Positions 1 to 11,136 of a stretch of DNA of 64,000 nt are shown here, piece after piece. The notes below the pieces were generated by a model. The model saw only the letters and a list, made by a program, of their open reading frames with translations, did no database searches and was not told the origin of the DNA. The stretch is from Tragulus kanchil. Taxonomy: Eukaryota > Chordata > Mammalia > Artiodactyla > Tragulidae. The position numbers were made by a program, and so were the translations under genes. Every line of letters begins with the position of its first letter. Position 1 is the first letter of the stretch. The stretch lies in assembly GCA_022376925.1 (NCBI GenBank), contig JAIOJX010000001.1, positions 1-64,000 of the forward strand, written 5' to 3'.

Positions 1-195
1 CGATGTGTCCAATTACTGAGCTGGAGCTCTGGAGCGCATGCACCCACAGCCGGCGCTCTGCGACAACAGAGGCCACTGTGATAGGAGGCCCACACGGGCC
101 AAAGAACAAAGATGGATGAAAATAGATAAATGAAAGACCAAGAGAAGTGGCTCGCCCACCCTCTCCCTCCCCAACCTGCCCTCTGCCAAAAAAAG
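1..195 (+). repeat. CHR-type tRNA-derived SINE, 3' portion
   Basis: The window opens inside a SINE. The body (tgtgtccaattactgagc, then gagcgcatgc, then aacaaagatggatgaaaa) recurs in many full copies here, for example at 35371-35703 and 60281-60545. The tRNA-like head lies before base 1. The tail runs into a C-rich segment and a short A-run. The family name is by resemblance to cetartiodactyl CHR SINEs. Confidence 0.75.
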
Positions 196-428
196 GTAAG
201 GGATAGGGAGAAATTAACTGGTTCAGATTATAATATACATATTACTATTTATAAAATAATCAAAAAGAACCCACTGTACAGCACAAGGAATTCCACTCAA
301 CATTTTGTAATAACCTAAATGGGAAAAAGAACAACAAAAAAATCGCATCTATGTGTCTATGTATAAGTGAATGCACTGTTGTACATCTAAAAGAAGAAAA
401 ACTGCACAACGTTGTAGATCAACTATAT
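196..428 (+). repeat. L1 3' end fragment
   Basis: The sequence has the ruminant L1 3' UTR character: cccactgtacagcacaagga, then taataacct, then a stretch ending in gttgtagatcaactatat. Similar ends occur near 32490-32690 and 62690-62925. There is no coding potential. Confidence 0.6.
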
Positions 429-429
429 A

Positions 430-645
430 TGTGTATGTGCTCAGTCACTTCTATCGTGTCCAACTCTAAGACCTGATGAACTGTAGCCCATCGGGTTCCT
501 CTGTCTATAGGATACTCCAGTAACAATGGGCTGGATTGGAGTGGGTTGCCATGCCCTTATCCAGGGGATCGATCCAGCCCAGGGATGCCAGCCATGTCTC
601 CTGCATTGCAGGTAGATTCTTTACCACTGCACCGCCACTGTGGAA
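430..645 (-). repeat. Bov-tA SINE, antisense
   Basis: Read on the minus strand this has the Bov-tA order: a tRNA-like head with the B-box-like part (around 600-640), then the BovB-derived tail ending at gtgctcagtcac (about 437). It is diverged but close to full length. Confidence 0.8.
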
Positions 646-730
646 CCCCAAATTAGCTATCTATTTCGATTCAAAATATACTTTAAAAAAAATAAGAAAA
701 AGAAAAAAGAAATGCTTGACTTTATTCCCC

Positions 731-1420
731 TCAGGGCATGTTGACCTGGGTTGGTATCATATCCCTGGAAGCTGAGCAGGTTTGGGCCCTAAGGCCGGAC
801 TGTCTGGAGCTGCGGGAGATGGGGAGCAGATGCCAGTGAAGGACCCCCTCCCCTGACTTCGTGGCCCTGTCCCCGCTGCACCAGCCCACAGCCTCCAGAT
901 CCAGTGAAGGACCACCTCCCAGTGACCTTGTGCGCCTCTCCCCTCTGCACAAGTCCACAGCCCCCGGATCCAGGTGGGCCCTCCTACAGAAAAAAGAGGC
1001 CTACTGCACCCAGAAGACGCTGGAGCCTCTGAGCAGGAAGATCTCTGGGAAGACCCCTGGGCTCCATGTGTCCCCTGGGCTGGGGTTCCCAGCTGCAGCC
1101 TCCTTCCTTAGGGTCTCCCCACCTACTGATGACAGCACCCTCTGCAGAGTGGTGTTGCAGGAATTGGGATGTGTTTGCAGAGAAATGGTAAGGGGGAAGA
1201 AGTCACAGGACACAAGCCTTGGGTTTTTCTTCTGGCCCATTCTACCCTAACTGACAATCCAGGAACAGGACTTACCCTAAGGTTCTGTATGCCCGTGGAA
1301 CCAGTGGGGCATGAGGAAATGCTGCCACCTTGTGGTCGTTTCCCATAACAACAACTTCAAGATTGGTGCTGAGTGGCACTTCATCCTCCTGAGGCCTGAG
1401 GGGCTGTAAGTGAATGGCAC
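731..1420 (+). repeat. Dispersed repeat of unknown family, copy 1
   Basis: This segment is a diverged relative of 32718-33630. Shared blocks include catatccctggaagc/cacatccctggagc, gggccctcctacag/gggccctcctgcag, gagtggtgttgcaggaa, and aaatgctgccaccttg. Here the block is uninterrupted; the other copy carries a SINE insertion. One frame (861-1250) stays open and gives a peptide resembling the other copy (ALLQ, GLHV, GLGF and RVVLQELGCV shared). That could reflect descent from a coding sequence, but I do not recognise the protein. A processed pseudogene fragment or an LTR-type repeat are both possible. Confidence 0.55.
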
Positions 1421-1575
1421 CAGCTCTCAAGAAATGCCCTGTTCAAAAGAGGGCAGACACTCTAGACGCCAACTGTGAGAGGCAAATTTTCCTCACGCTG
1501 TAAAAGTAGGTTCACATGGAAATACACCTAACATCACTAATTATTAAAGAGATGCTAATCAAAACGTCAAAGGAG

Positions 1576-2505
1576 GTGTCACCCTAAACAGACATCTCTC
1601 CAAAGAGCACGTACAGATGGCCAAAAAACACATGAAATGATGCCCAACCTCACTTATTACTAGAGAAATGCAAATCAACACTGCAATGAGCTATCACCTC
1701 ACACCAGTCAGAATGGCCATCATCCACAAATCGACAGACAATAAATGCTGGAGAGGCTGCGGAGAAAAGGGAACACTCTTGCATTGCTGGTGGGAATGTA
1801 AATTGATAGCACTGCTATGGAAGACAGAATGGAGATTTCTTAAAAAACTAAAAATAGAAGCACCATATGACCCAGCAATCCCATTATTAGGCTTATACCC
1901 TGATGAAATCAAAACTGAAAGAAGCACCTGTACCCCAATGTTCACTGCAGCTCTCTATACAGTAGCTAGAACATGAAAGCAACCTAGATGTCCGTCAATG
2001 AATGAACGGATAAAAAAGCTCTGGTACATACATACAATGGAGTACTTCTCAGCTGTAACAAGAGATGCAGAAGAATCAGTCCTAATGAGGTGGCTGGAGC
2101 TAGAACCTATCATTAAAAGTGAAGCAAGTCAAAAAGAGAAAGACAAGTACAATATACTAACACATATATATGGAATCTAGTAAGAGGGTAATGGTAGCAC
2201 ACACAGTGAAGCAACAGAAAAACAGACATAGAGAACAGACATATGGACATTGTGGGGAATGAACAGTGGGTGGGAGGCATAGAGGGAGCAACCTGGAAAC
2301 CTATACTATCATATGTGAAAAAGATAGTTATTGACATTGCGCTGTGGGAAAAGGGGATCCTGCAGGGCCGCTGTGCAACAGCCTGGAGGGGTGGGATGGC
2401 AGGGGATATACATATGACTAATCTGGGATCATACATATCTGTAAGAAAGTAAACTCTGTAAAAGCAAAAAGTAAAATAAAAATTAACAACAACAACAACA
2501 ACAAA
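1576..2505 (+). repeat. Younger L1 3' end, nested insertion
   Basis: The sequence matches the L1 ORF2 tail and 3' UTR also seen at 34838-36480: agagaaatgcaaatcaa, then caccagtcagaatggccatc, then a purine-rich UTR ending in an (AAC)n tail at about 2484-2503. The flanking ggtgtcacc occurs at about 1573 and 2506, consistent with a target-site duplication inside the older L1. Short open stretches (1668-1976) are remnants of ORF2, not a gene. Confidence 0.7.
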
Positions 2506-2672
2506 GGTGTCACCTCCACTGATCAGAAAAGCCATGGTCAACAGATATCTACAAAGAGTAAGTGCTTGGCGGGGCGTGTGGGAAAGGGAATGCTCCTCCA
2601 CTGTGGTGGCGATGTAAACTGTTACAGCCACTGCACAAAACAGTATGGAGGTTCCTTAAAACCTAAACATAG

Positions 2673-2964
2673 GGCTTCCCCGGTGGTCCAGTGGGTGAAG
2701 AGTCCGCCTCACAGTGCAGGGGGTGCTGGTTTGATCCCTGGCCTGGGAGGATCCCGCGTGCCGTGGAGGGGCTGGACCAGTGTGTCCAACTGTGAGCCAG
2801 TGCTCTGGAGCACGTGCGCCCAGAGCCGGTACTCCACAGTGGGAGAGACTGCGGCAGTGGGAGGCTCACACGGGACGAGGAATAAAGATGGATGAAAATG
2901 AATGAAGAAAGGAACAATGAAAGAGACCAAAATTTAAAGAAAAAGAAAGAAAGAAAGAAAAAAT
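2673..2964 (+). repeat. CHR-type SINE with target-site duplication
   Basis: A full SINE from ggcttccccggtggtcc to an A/GAAA-rich tail. The same 10-mer ctaaacatag flanks it at 2663-2672 and 2965-2974, so it inserted into the older L1 by target-primed reverse transcription. The tRNA-like B box is recognisable as ggtttgatccc. Confidence 0.85.
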
Positions 2965-2974
2965 CTAAACATAG

Positions 2975-3290
2975 GGGTTACCTGGTACCTCAGTGATAAA
3001 GAATTCACCTGCCAATGCAGAAGACACAGGCCCTATCCCTGGTCCAGGAAGATCTCACATGCCATGGAGCAAGTAAGCCCATGTGCCATAACTACTGAAA
3101 ACTGTGCTCCAGAGCCCAGGAGCTACAACTACTGAAGCCCCAGTGCTCTAGAGCCTATGCTCTGCAGCAGAAAAAGACCACCACAATGAGAAGTCCACAC
3201 ACCACACTAGGGAGGAGTCCCTGCTCATCACAATTAGAGAAAACCAAGCACAGTAACAAACACCCAACCCACCCCCAAAAGAAACCCTAA
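2975..3290 (+). repeat. Older tRNA-derived SINE (copy repeated at 4074-4385)
   Basis: Begins with a decayed tRNA-like head (cctcagtgataaagaattc), then agatctcacatgccatgga and a body with aactactgaagcccc. It is more diverged than the SINE directly before it. Most of it is present again at 4074-4385 because of the 1.09-kb tandem duplication. Confidence 0.7.
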
Positions 3291-5167
3291 ACATAATTAC
3301 ATACGTTCATCAATCCCACTTCTGGACGTAGATCTGAAGAAAACTATAATTCAAAACAACTCATGCCACCCCTGTTTTCAGGGCAGCACCATTTACAATA
3401 GTCAAGATAGAGAATCCACCAGAATGTCCATCGAAAGAAAAATAAAGACTATGTAAGTACAGATATACCAGGGAATACTCCTCAGTCATTTAAAAAAAGA
3501 ATAAGAATGGATGCCATTTGCAGCAAAATGCAGTTAGAAAGGGAGGAGGATTTTAATACCCTCTGCAGCCAGCTGTGGATATTTATTTTTTGAAACTATG
3601 CCAAAACTTAACAAAAGTGGTAGTCTTTTGCTTTCTGTTTTTTTTTGGTCTCACCGCTTGGCTTGTCGGATCTTAGTTTCCTGACCAGGGATCAGACCCA
3701 GGCGGTGAAAGCCCAGTCTGAAGCACTGGACCACCAGGAATTCTCCAAAGTGGTAGTATATTAAAGGTTAACATTGCAAGTGTTGACTCACTTCTTCATA
3801 CCAAAGTGTTAGGTTTGTGGGCTATTAAAGGGTTAATACGGCAGTTGCAAACTCCCGACCCTGAAGGGTCAGCATCATAGGGCCGGTTGCTGATCTGCTG
3901 GCGCCTGGGAGTCTCTCAAGGCCGGGGATAAAGAGTTCGCTCTGGCCATAAAGATTCTCCACTACATCTGGAAAGTGACAAGTGACTGCACACCCCTCTG
4001 CCCACAGACAACTCAAGGACAGCAGACTCGTCACTAATTTCCTGCTTAGTTTAGATAAAGACTTCGTTTTGCGCCTGGTACCTCAGTGATAAAGAATTCA
4101 CCTGCCAATGCAGAAGACACAGGCCCTATCCCTGGTCCAGGAAGATCTCACATGCCATGGAGCAAGTAAGCCCATGTGCCATAACTACTGAAAACTGTGC
4201 TCCAGAGCCCAGGAGCTACAACTACTGAAGCCCCAGTGCTCTAGAGCCTATGCTCTGCAGCAGAAAAAGACCACCACAATGAGAAGTCCACACACCACAC
4301 TAGGGAGGAGTCCCTGCTCATCACAATTAGAGAAAACCAAGCACAGTAACAAACACCCAACCCACCCCCAAAAGAAACCCTAAACATAATTACATACGTT
4401 CATCAATCCCACTTCTGGACGTAGATCTGAAGAAAACTATAATTCAAAACAACTCATGCCACCCCTGTTTTCAGGGCAGCACCATTTACAATAGTCAAGA
4501 TAGAGAATCCACCAGAATGTCCATCGAAAGAAAAATAAAGACTATGTAAGTACAGATATACCAGGGAATACTCCTCAGTCATTTAAAAAAAGAATAAGAA
4601 TGGATGCCATTTGCAGCAAAATGCAGTTAGAAAGGGAGGAGGATTTTAATACCCTCTGCAGCCAGCTGTGGATATTTATTTTTTGAAACTATGCCAAAAC
4701 TTAACAAAAGTGGTAGTCTTTTGCTTTCTGTTTTTTTTTGGTCTCACCGCTTGGCTTGTCGGATCTTAGTTTCCTGACCAGGGATCAGACCCAGGCGGTG
4801 AAAGCCCAGTCTGAAGCACTGGACCACCAGGAATTCTCCAAAGTGGTAGTATATTAAAGGTTAACATTGCAAGTGTTGACTCACTTCTTCATACCAAAGT
4901 GTTAGGTTTGTGGGCTATTAAAGGGTTAATACGGCAGTTGCAAACTCCCGACCCTGAAGGGTCAGCATCATAGGGCCGGTTGCTGATCTGCTGGCGCCTG
5001 GGAGTCTCTCAAGGCCGGGGATAAAGAGTTCGCTCTGGCCATAAAGATTCTCCACTACATCTGGAAAGTGACAAGTGACTGCACACCCCTCTGCCCACAG
5101 ACAACTCAAGGACAGCAGACTCGTCACTAATTTCCCGCTCAGTTTAGACAAAGACTTCGTTTTTGCG
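2981..5167. repeat. Tandem duplication D1, period 1093 bp
   Basis: The block from 2981 (cctggtacctcagtg) repeats from 4074. The two copies match almost base for base until the inner end of copy A (about 4038-4072), where cctgcttagtttagataaag replaces cccgctcagtttagacaaag of copy B. It contains SINE, L1 and LTR-like sequence, so the boundaries ignore repeat structure. Confidence 0.95.
3640..3747 (-). repeat. Old SINE fragment, antisense (again at 4733-4840)
   Basis: On the minus strand it reads as a tRNA-derived SINE head: caccaggaattc at the start, then the B-box-like gatcagacccaggc region read in reverse. Roughly 105 bp, truncated, and duplicated by D1. Confidence 0.6.
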
Positions 5168-5370
5168 CCTGCTCTGAAGAATCCTCCTCCCCTTTTTTCT
5201 TCTCCCCTTTCCTCCCTAATAAAACCTCCTCGTCCCATCTCTGGGGTGCGATTTCCCTGGCCCATCTCTCAGACCTGTGGATCTCGCCCGGGAACTCTTC
5301 CCAAATGGGCTCTTTCCCTAACAGCTTGCTGTCCTCTGTGTCTTTGCGATTCTTACACAAACAATGGGCT
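4901..5370 (+). repeat. LTR-like sequence (solo LTR candidate)
   Basis: A roughly 470-bp stretch with LTR features: it starts tgttaggtttgtgg and has a pyrimidine-rich block followed by an AATAAA signal at about 5219 (ctccctaataaaacctcc). It ends near ttcttacacaaaca, so TG...CA ends are possible. Partial copies appear at 3804-4072 and 6148-6434 because of D1 and D2. No flanking internal retroviral genes are visible, and no clear target-site duplication was found. The family was not identified. Confidence 0.45.
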
Positions 5371-7165
5371 GCAAGGCTGATGTCCAGGACCAACGCCTCT
5401 GACTGCTTCACGAAGGACCTTCCTGATCAAGACCATCTGGACTTTACTGAGAATGGTGCCAACTAATACCCTTTGGGCCTCCGCCTCGACCTGGGTTGAG
5501 CCACCAGCAATACCTGCTGTTGCTCCAGCACCACCAGACGCAAATGCTCACACCATTTAATAACACCTTGGTGTTCATAAGCATTCCTCGTGGAGCCCCA
5601 GGGGCCCAAGGACCACACAGTGAGAACCACAGCTCTGATTAAGGTCCTACTCGCTTTCAGGTTCAGTTCCAGCATTACTTCCCAAGGGAACTTGCCCTGA
5701 GCTGCTGGTCTAGACAGAGCCCCCAGTTACATTCCTGTCAAACCTGTAACATGCACCGTCTGGGGCAGTTTACACTTTACACCTGTGTCCACCACAGCGC
5801 CCGACGCAGAGCCGGTGCTCACCACCAGAACAGCTCACGCCCCAGGCTCAGGGCCTAGGGAATGCGCTTACTCAGTCCTCCCTACTGCCTTATGGGGTCA
5901 CCACTACTGCTCTCTCAAAGATGAGGAAACAGACTTCAGATTGAGTGGGGATTAAGAAATTCACCCAGGGACAGACCTTGTGAAGCTACGCTCTGGCCCC
6001 ACAGCCTGTGTTCCCCAATGCTGCTCCGTGGGCCTGCCTGGACAGGGCTCAGAGGTATCACTATCACCTCCATGGTTTGCTTCACGCCATGGCAAAAAGT
6101 ACAGCAGGGGACTCGGTCCACTAATTTCCCGCTCAAGGTTGACTGCACACCCCTCTGCCCACAGACAACTCAAGGACAGCAGACTCGTCACTAATTTCCC
6201 GCTCAGTTTAGACAAAGACTTCGTTTTTGCGCCTGCTCTGAAGAATCCTCCTCCCCTTTTTTCTTCTCCCCTTTCCTCCCTAATAAAACCTCCTCGTCCC
6301 ATCTCTGGGGTGCGATTTCCCTGGCCCATCTCTCAGACCTGTGGATCTCGCCCGGGAACTCTTCCCAAATGGGCTCTTTCCCTAACAGCTTGCTGTCCTC
6401 TGTGTCTTTGCGATTCTTACACAAACAATGGGCTGCAAGGCTGATGTCCAGGACCAACGCCTCTGACTGCTTCACGAAGGACCTTCCTGATCAAGACCAT
6501 CTGGACTTTACTGAGAATGGTGCCAACTAATACCCTTTGGGCCTCCGCCTCGACCTGGGTTGAGCCACCAGCAATACCTGCTGTTGCTCCAGCACCACCA
6601 GACGCAAATGCTCACACCATTTAATAACACCTTGGTGTTCATAAGCATTCCTCGTGGAGCCCCAGGGGCCCAAGGACCACACAGTGAGAACCACAGCTCT
6701 GATTAAGGTCCTACTCGCTTTCAGGTTCAGTTCCAGCATTACTTCCCAAGGGAACTTGCCCTGAGCTGCTGGTCTAGACAGAGCCCCCAGTTACATTCCT
6801 GTCAAACCTGTAACATGCACCGTCTGGGGCAGTTTACACTTTACACCTGTGTCCACCACAGCGCCCGACGCAGAGCCGGTGCTCACCACCAGAACAGCTC
6901 ACGCCCCAGGCTCAGGGCCTAGGAAGGCGCTTACTCAGTCCTCCCAACAGCCTTATGGGGTCACCACTACTGCTCTCTCAAAGATGAGGAAACAGACTTC
7001 AGATTGAGTGGGGATTAAGAAATTCACCCAGGGACAGACCTGGTGAAGCTACGCTCTGGCCCCACAGCCTGTGTTCCCCAATGCTGCTCCGTGGGCCTGC
7101 CTGGACAGGGCTCAGAGGTATCACTATCACCTCCATGGTTTGCTTCCACGCCATGGCAAAAAGTA
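5077..7165. repeat. Tandem duplication D2, period about 1063 bp
   Basis: Copy A is 5077-6101 and copy B is 6140-7165, both starting tgactgcacacccctctg. Between them, 6102-6139 reads like an error-laden repeat of 5110-5150 (gactcggtccactaatttcc against gactcgtcactaatttcc). Substitutions in copy A cluster in its last 250 bp, for example ctagggaatgcgc against ctaggaaggcgc. Confidence 0.95.
5860..6030 (+). repeat. MIR-like ancient SINE (again at about 6925-7095)
   Basis: Contains the MIR core pattern: agatgaggaaacagacttcag followed by gggattaagaaattcaccca and a diverged tail. MIR is a mammal-wide tRNA-derived SINE. The second copy is due to D2. Confidence 0.55.
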
Positions 7166-7374
7166 ATGCTCTCAGCTTTCACAAAAACCCCAGAGTCCTA
7201 GGACAGAAGATTCTTTATTGAATGATTCTCTTCAATGAGCACTTAAATGCATTGTGTGTAGATCATAGACAGTAATGAGGCACTATTCTAGCACTTTTTG
7301 CTTCTAAAGCATTCTGCACCCACACTAGGCATGAACCATTAATCGGAAATGAAGACAAAAGGTCATTTCCTGAC

Positions 7375-7468
7375 CTGATCTGTGTTCCCTGCCGGGTATC
7401 TGACTGGACTGCAACAAGCCCTTCAGCTGCTCCACTTTAGCCAAAGCTGGCACGTCTGGAATAGCATT
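7375..7468 (-). pseudogene. SNRPA1: SNRPA1-like exon 8
   Basis: On the minus strand, acceptor ...catccAG precedes AATGCTATT, and donor GTCAGG follows AGATCAG. The 94 bp encode NAIPDVPALAKVEQLKGLLQ followed by SSQIPGREHRSG, close to the U2A' segment with LKGLLQ and QIPGRE. D3 begins immediately upstream, at 7474. Confidence 0.8.
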
Positions 7469-8087
7469 CTGGATGCCAGGAAACAAGAGAGATGGATAAT
7501 TACTTTCATCCAACCACCAGAAAACACTCACAGCAACTCACACCACCTTTCTAAGATGGAATATTAAATAAGTCTTTGTCGAAGGGAGAATATTGGCATG
7601 GTGAAATCAACCCGAAAACCAAATCATAAATTTCCCAAATGGGTAAAGAGCTAGAGAGCCCCCTACAGGAGAGTGAACAGTCAACGCCCGTGTCCTAGAA
7701 TTCTAGCTAAGAGGAATTATGTGGCTGGATGGTTTAGGAGTCAGGATTAGGATTAATCCACGTTACGATTTCTCATCAGGTAGGACCTTTCAGGTAGCAA
7801 GTCCTTCGAAATAAAATCAAGACTCCATGCAAAGGTGACTAACTCTTCAGATAAATGCATCCTGAGAAAATGAGAAAGACCAGAGCAGCCTCCACTTTGA
7901 CCAGCTCAGATAATTCATTCAAGTCAAAGTCTGGTCAAATAATGCCTTTAAGCTAATTTTGCCTTAATCAAAAATATAGCTGAATTCTAACAATTATAGG
8001 GGAGACCTGCAAGCGTCCAACTCATTAGTTGGGTCACTACATGACTGAACAGCTCACTCCAGTCTAAGAATCCTGACTCGTGCTCAC

Positions 8088-8163
8088 CTTGACAGCTTCC
8101 ACCTCTCCTGGAGAGGGGCCGCCTTTCTTTTTGTCAGTCGGCAAACCAACACATGGGCTGAAA
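8088..8163 (-). pseudogene. SNRPA1: SNRPA1-like exon 7 (D3 copy A)
   Basis: A 76-bp exon with a pyrimidine-rich acceptor ending in cccAAG and donor GTGAGC. The frame continues from exon 6 and reads FSPCVGLPTDKKKGGPSPGE, then VEAVK, matching the Lys/Gly-rich linker of U2A'. Confidence 0.8.
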
Positions 8164-9162
8164 CTTGGGAGGGGAGGGAAGAACAAAACTGTCAAATCCA
8201 GAGCAACATAAACTGCTTCTCTTTTACGTTCAAAAGCTTTTGAAAGTAATCCAACCAGAGGAGTATCTTACCTTTGTAAATAAACCGATACGGTAAACTG
8301 TCTCCTTCAGAAACACCACCCGGTTCGTCTTCCTGCGGAGGAAGGAGGGTGCAGGTACTCTCAGAGCAGACTGAACACTGGAGCATTTGCTCTGATCTGG
8401 TAGAAATCTCACATGATACACGGACCACTGCGGGTCATGGACCACTACCCTGCAAATTTAAGACTGGATCAGTCACAGGTGCTTCATTTTGTTTTGCCAG
8501 AGGCCAAATGCCAGACAGATTATGTTTCTGAAGGTGGGAGGTGAAACATTTGCCAGGAAACAAGAGATGGATAATTACTTTCATCCAACCACCAGAAAAC
8601 ACTCACAGCAACTCACACCACCTTTCTAAGATGGAATATTAAATAAGTCTTTGTCGAAGGGAGAATATTGGCATGGTGAAATCAACCCGAAAACCAAATC
8701 ATAAATTTCCCAAATGGGTAAAGAGCTAGAGAGCCCCCTACAGGAGAGTGAACAGTCAACGCCCGTGTCCTAGAATTCTAGCTAAGAGGAATTATGTGGC
8801 TGGATGGTTTAGGAGTCAGGATTAGGATTAATCCACGTTACGATTTCTCATCAGGTAGGACCTTTCAGGTAGCAAGTCCTTCGAAATAAAATCAAGACTC
8901 CATGCAAAGGTGACTAACTCTTCAGATAAATGCATCCTGAGAAAATGAGAAAGACCAGAGCAGCCTCCACTTTGACCAGCTCAGATAATTCATTCAAGTC
9001 AAAGTCTGGTCAAATAATGCCTTTAAGCTAATTTTGCCTTAATCAAAAATATAGCTGAATTCTAACAATTATAGGGGAGACCTGCAAGCGTCCAACTCAT
9101 TAGTTGGGTCACTACATGACTGAACAGCTCACTCCAGTCTAAGAATCCTGACTCTTGCTCAC

Positions 9163-9237
9163 CTTGACAGCTTCCACCTCTCCTGGAGAGGGCCGCCTTT
9201 CTTTTTGTCAGTCGGCAAACCAACACATGGGCTGAAA
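9163..9237 (-). pseudogene. SNRPA1: SNRPA1-like exon 7, duplicated copy with 1-bp deletion
   Basis: The D3 copy B version of exon 7. It has GGG where copy A has GGGG (near 9188), so it is 75 bp and out of frame. A single-base homopolymer difference between near-identical copies is typical of long-read consensus error. Confidence 0.8.
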
Positions 9238-9636
9238 CTTGGGAGGGGAGGGAAGAACAAAACTGTCAAATCCAGAGCAACATAAACTGCTTCTCTTTTA
9301 CGTTCAAAAGCTTTTGAAAGTAATCCAACCAGAGGAGTATCTTACCTTTGTAAATAAACCGATACGGTAAACTGTCTCCTTCAGAAACACCACCCGGTTC
9401 GTCTTCCTGCGGAGGAAGGAGGGTGCAGGTACTCTCAGAGCAGACTGAACACTGGAGCATTTGCTCTGATCTGGTAGAAATCTCACATGATACACGGACC
9501 ACTGCGGGTCATGGACCACTACCCTGCAAATTTAAGACTGGATCAGTCACAGGTGCTTCATTTTGTTTTGCCAGAGGCCAAATGCCAGACAGATTATGTT
9601 TCTGAAGGTGGAGTGAAGTGGATATCCAGATTTCAC

Positions 9637-9716
9637 GTTTTGCTTCTCCTGGCAATATCCTTTGTAAGTTGTGTGCCCCATTTGCCCTTGAACATTTTCT
9701 CTGCTTCCTGACCTTT
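9637..9716 (-). pseudogene. SNRPA1: SNRPA1-like exon 6
   Basis: An 80-bp exon, acceptor ccctAG and donor GTGAAA. It encodes KGQEAEKMFKGKWGTQLTKD followed by IARRSKT. The AEKMFKGK and DIARRSK blocks are the recognisable U2A' residues. It joins exon 7 in frame. Confidence 0.82.
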
Positions 9717-9967
9717 CTAGGGCGACACCACACACAGAGTTAATGGAAATAGGAGTACCATGTGCATTTAGATGCATTCGTCAGAAAACATGGACGAAAA
9801 CTCTCCTGGAATACTCAGGGCTGGTAAAATACCAGGAAGCCCATTTCAAATGAGAAGAGACACAGCAGTCACCTGCTCTGTGAAGGTCCCTGGAGAGAGC
9901 CCCCTCTCAGAGTTCCCAGGAGGGACTTTCCAGGATCTAAAGAAGGTAAAAGAAAAACTCCCCAACA

Positions 9968-10378
9968 ATGAGATGGATGAATCTAGAACCTATTATACAA
10001 AGTGAAGTAAGTCAAAAAGAGAAGGACAAGTATAGTATACTAACACATATACATAGAATCTAGTAAGATCGTCCTGATAAATACACACGCAGAGCATTGA
10101 TGGAAAAACAGTCATAGAGAACAGACTTATGGACACTGGGGAGAGGGAAGAGTGGGCGAGAGCTATGGAAAGAGTAACATGGAGCCCTATACCAGCATAT
10201 GCAAAAGAGATACCGATTGTCATTGCGCGGTGGGCGGTGGGTTAAGGGATCTTACATGGGGGCTACACCATGGCCTGGAGGGGTGGGATGGGGGGGATGG
10301 GATATACATATGACTAATCTGGGATTGTGCATATCTGTAAACAACAAAACTCTGTAAAAGTAAAAAAGAAAAAAAAAA
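9968..10378 (+). repeat. L1 3' end inserted in the SNRPA1-like intron
   Basis: The ruminant L1 3' UTR variant with tggcctggaggggtgggatg and atatgactaatctggga, ending in an A-rich tail. Flanked by tccccaaca at 9959-9967 and 10379-10387, a clear target-site duplication. Confidence 0.8.
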
Positions 10379-10722
10379 TCCCCAACAGAGTGAGAATCAT
10401 CCTAACAATCAAGAGCTACTGAGAAGTGGACGACAGGAAGTTCCCCAGGGCACACTCCCCAAGGCGTGTATCTAGGCAGGCCGTCTGCTGTGACAGCGCC
10501 CAAGGTGGCGCAGAGGCTGGACCACCTCTGGAATGACCAGCACCCCCCGCCCACAAATGCCTTAATGCAGAGTCCCACCACAAACACTGTTATGGAAAAA
10601 CTGAGTTAATACCCACCCTTGCCCTTCACCCGTTTCCTATTACAGACCAATGATAAAAATCAGTAACAAAGTAGAAAGGAAAATCACCAAGTGATAACAA
10701 GTTGCAACAGAGTAACAGTTAC

Positions 10723-10825
10723 TTTTAGTTTCATCTTCTGGGCAGCCAGTACTCTGAGTTGTGGGTCTTTATAAATCGCAGAGGGTCTGTAATGCCTCTT
10801 ACTGGTTACAGGATTTCTTAGATTA
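10723..10825 (-). pseudogene. SNRPA1: SNRPA1-like exon 5
   Basis: Encodes NLRNPVTSKRHYRPSAIYKD followed by PQLRVLAAQKMKLK, corresponding to the last leucine-rich repeat and cap of U2A'. Donor GTAACT is good. At the expected acceptor (10826-10827) the minus strand reads GG instead of AG. Several cap residues differ from the usual LRNPV..KKHYR..VIYK..Q.RVLDFQKV pattern. Confidence 0.72.
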
Positions 10826-10908
10826 CCATGAGCAAAGGAACAATTCGACACCTTTTGTTCACAACACAGCATTCAAGAGGTCCATCTTAATAAAGCCTAA
10901 TGAATCCA

Positions 10909-11092
10909 TGATGGAGAAGAAAACGGCAACCCACTTCAGTATTCTTGCCTAGAAAATTCCATGGATGGAGAAGCCTGCTGAGCTACAGTCCATGGCATCT
11001 CAATATGGAGTTTCCCTGATGGCTCAGTGGTGAGGAACCTGGGTTTCATCCCTGGGCTGAGAGAACTCCCCAGAGGAGGGCATGGCAGCTAG
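10909..11092 (+). repeat. Two Bov-tA SINE fragments in swapped order
   Basis: A tail-like piece (ggcaacccacttcagtattc, 10924-10996) comes before a head-like piece (ggtttccctgatggctcag style, about 11012-11090). It lies where the missing SNRPA1 exon 4 would be expected, so an insertion with rearrangement may have removed that exon. Confidence 0.6.
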
Positions 11093-11136
11093 TGCCTTTA
11101 ACTCCTCCTGTAGATACATTCCCCCATTCGACTTAC

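Larger units (their letters stand above)
1490..3560 (+). repeat. Older L1 3' fragment hosting nested insertions
   Basis: Pieces of one older L1 3' region can be read at 1490-1575, 2506-2662 and 3290-3560. They are interrupted by a younger L1 end (1576-2505) and two SINEs (2673-2964 and about 2975-3290). Typical L1 tail content is visible, such as the 'opposite-strand-free' stretch with caatcccacttctgg and accatttacaatagtcaaga. No intact ORF2 remains. Confidence 0.6.
7474..9612. repeat. Tandem duplication D3, period about 1077 bp, inside the SNRPA1-like locus
   Basis: Copy A starts at 7474 (tgccaggaaacaagag) and copy B at 8551. They stay nearly identical up to tctgaaggtgg (about 8540 and 9611). 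Copy B lacks an AG near its start and one G within exon 7. The junction 8541-8550 holds a short garbled stretch resembling the true continuation at 9610-9640. Confidence 0.95.

Noticed and set aside
7200..7330. The last SNRPA1 exon and its polyadenylation site
   Set aside because: A minus-strand AATAAA is present at 7219-7214, but no sequence for the acidic C-terminus (EEEMEED-type) can be found, so I did not annotate it.
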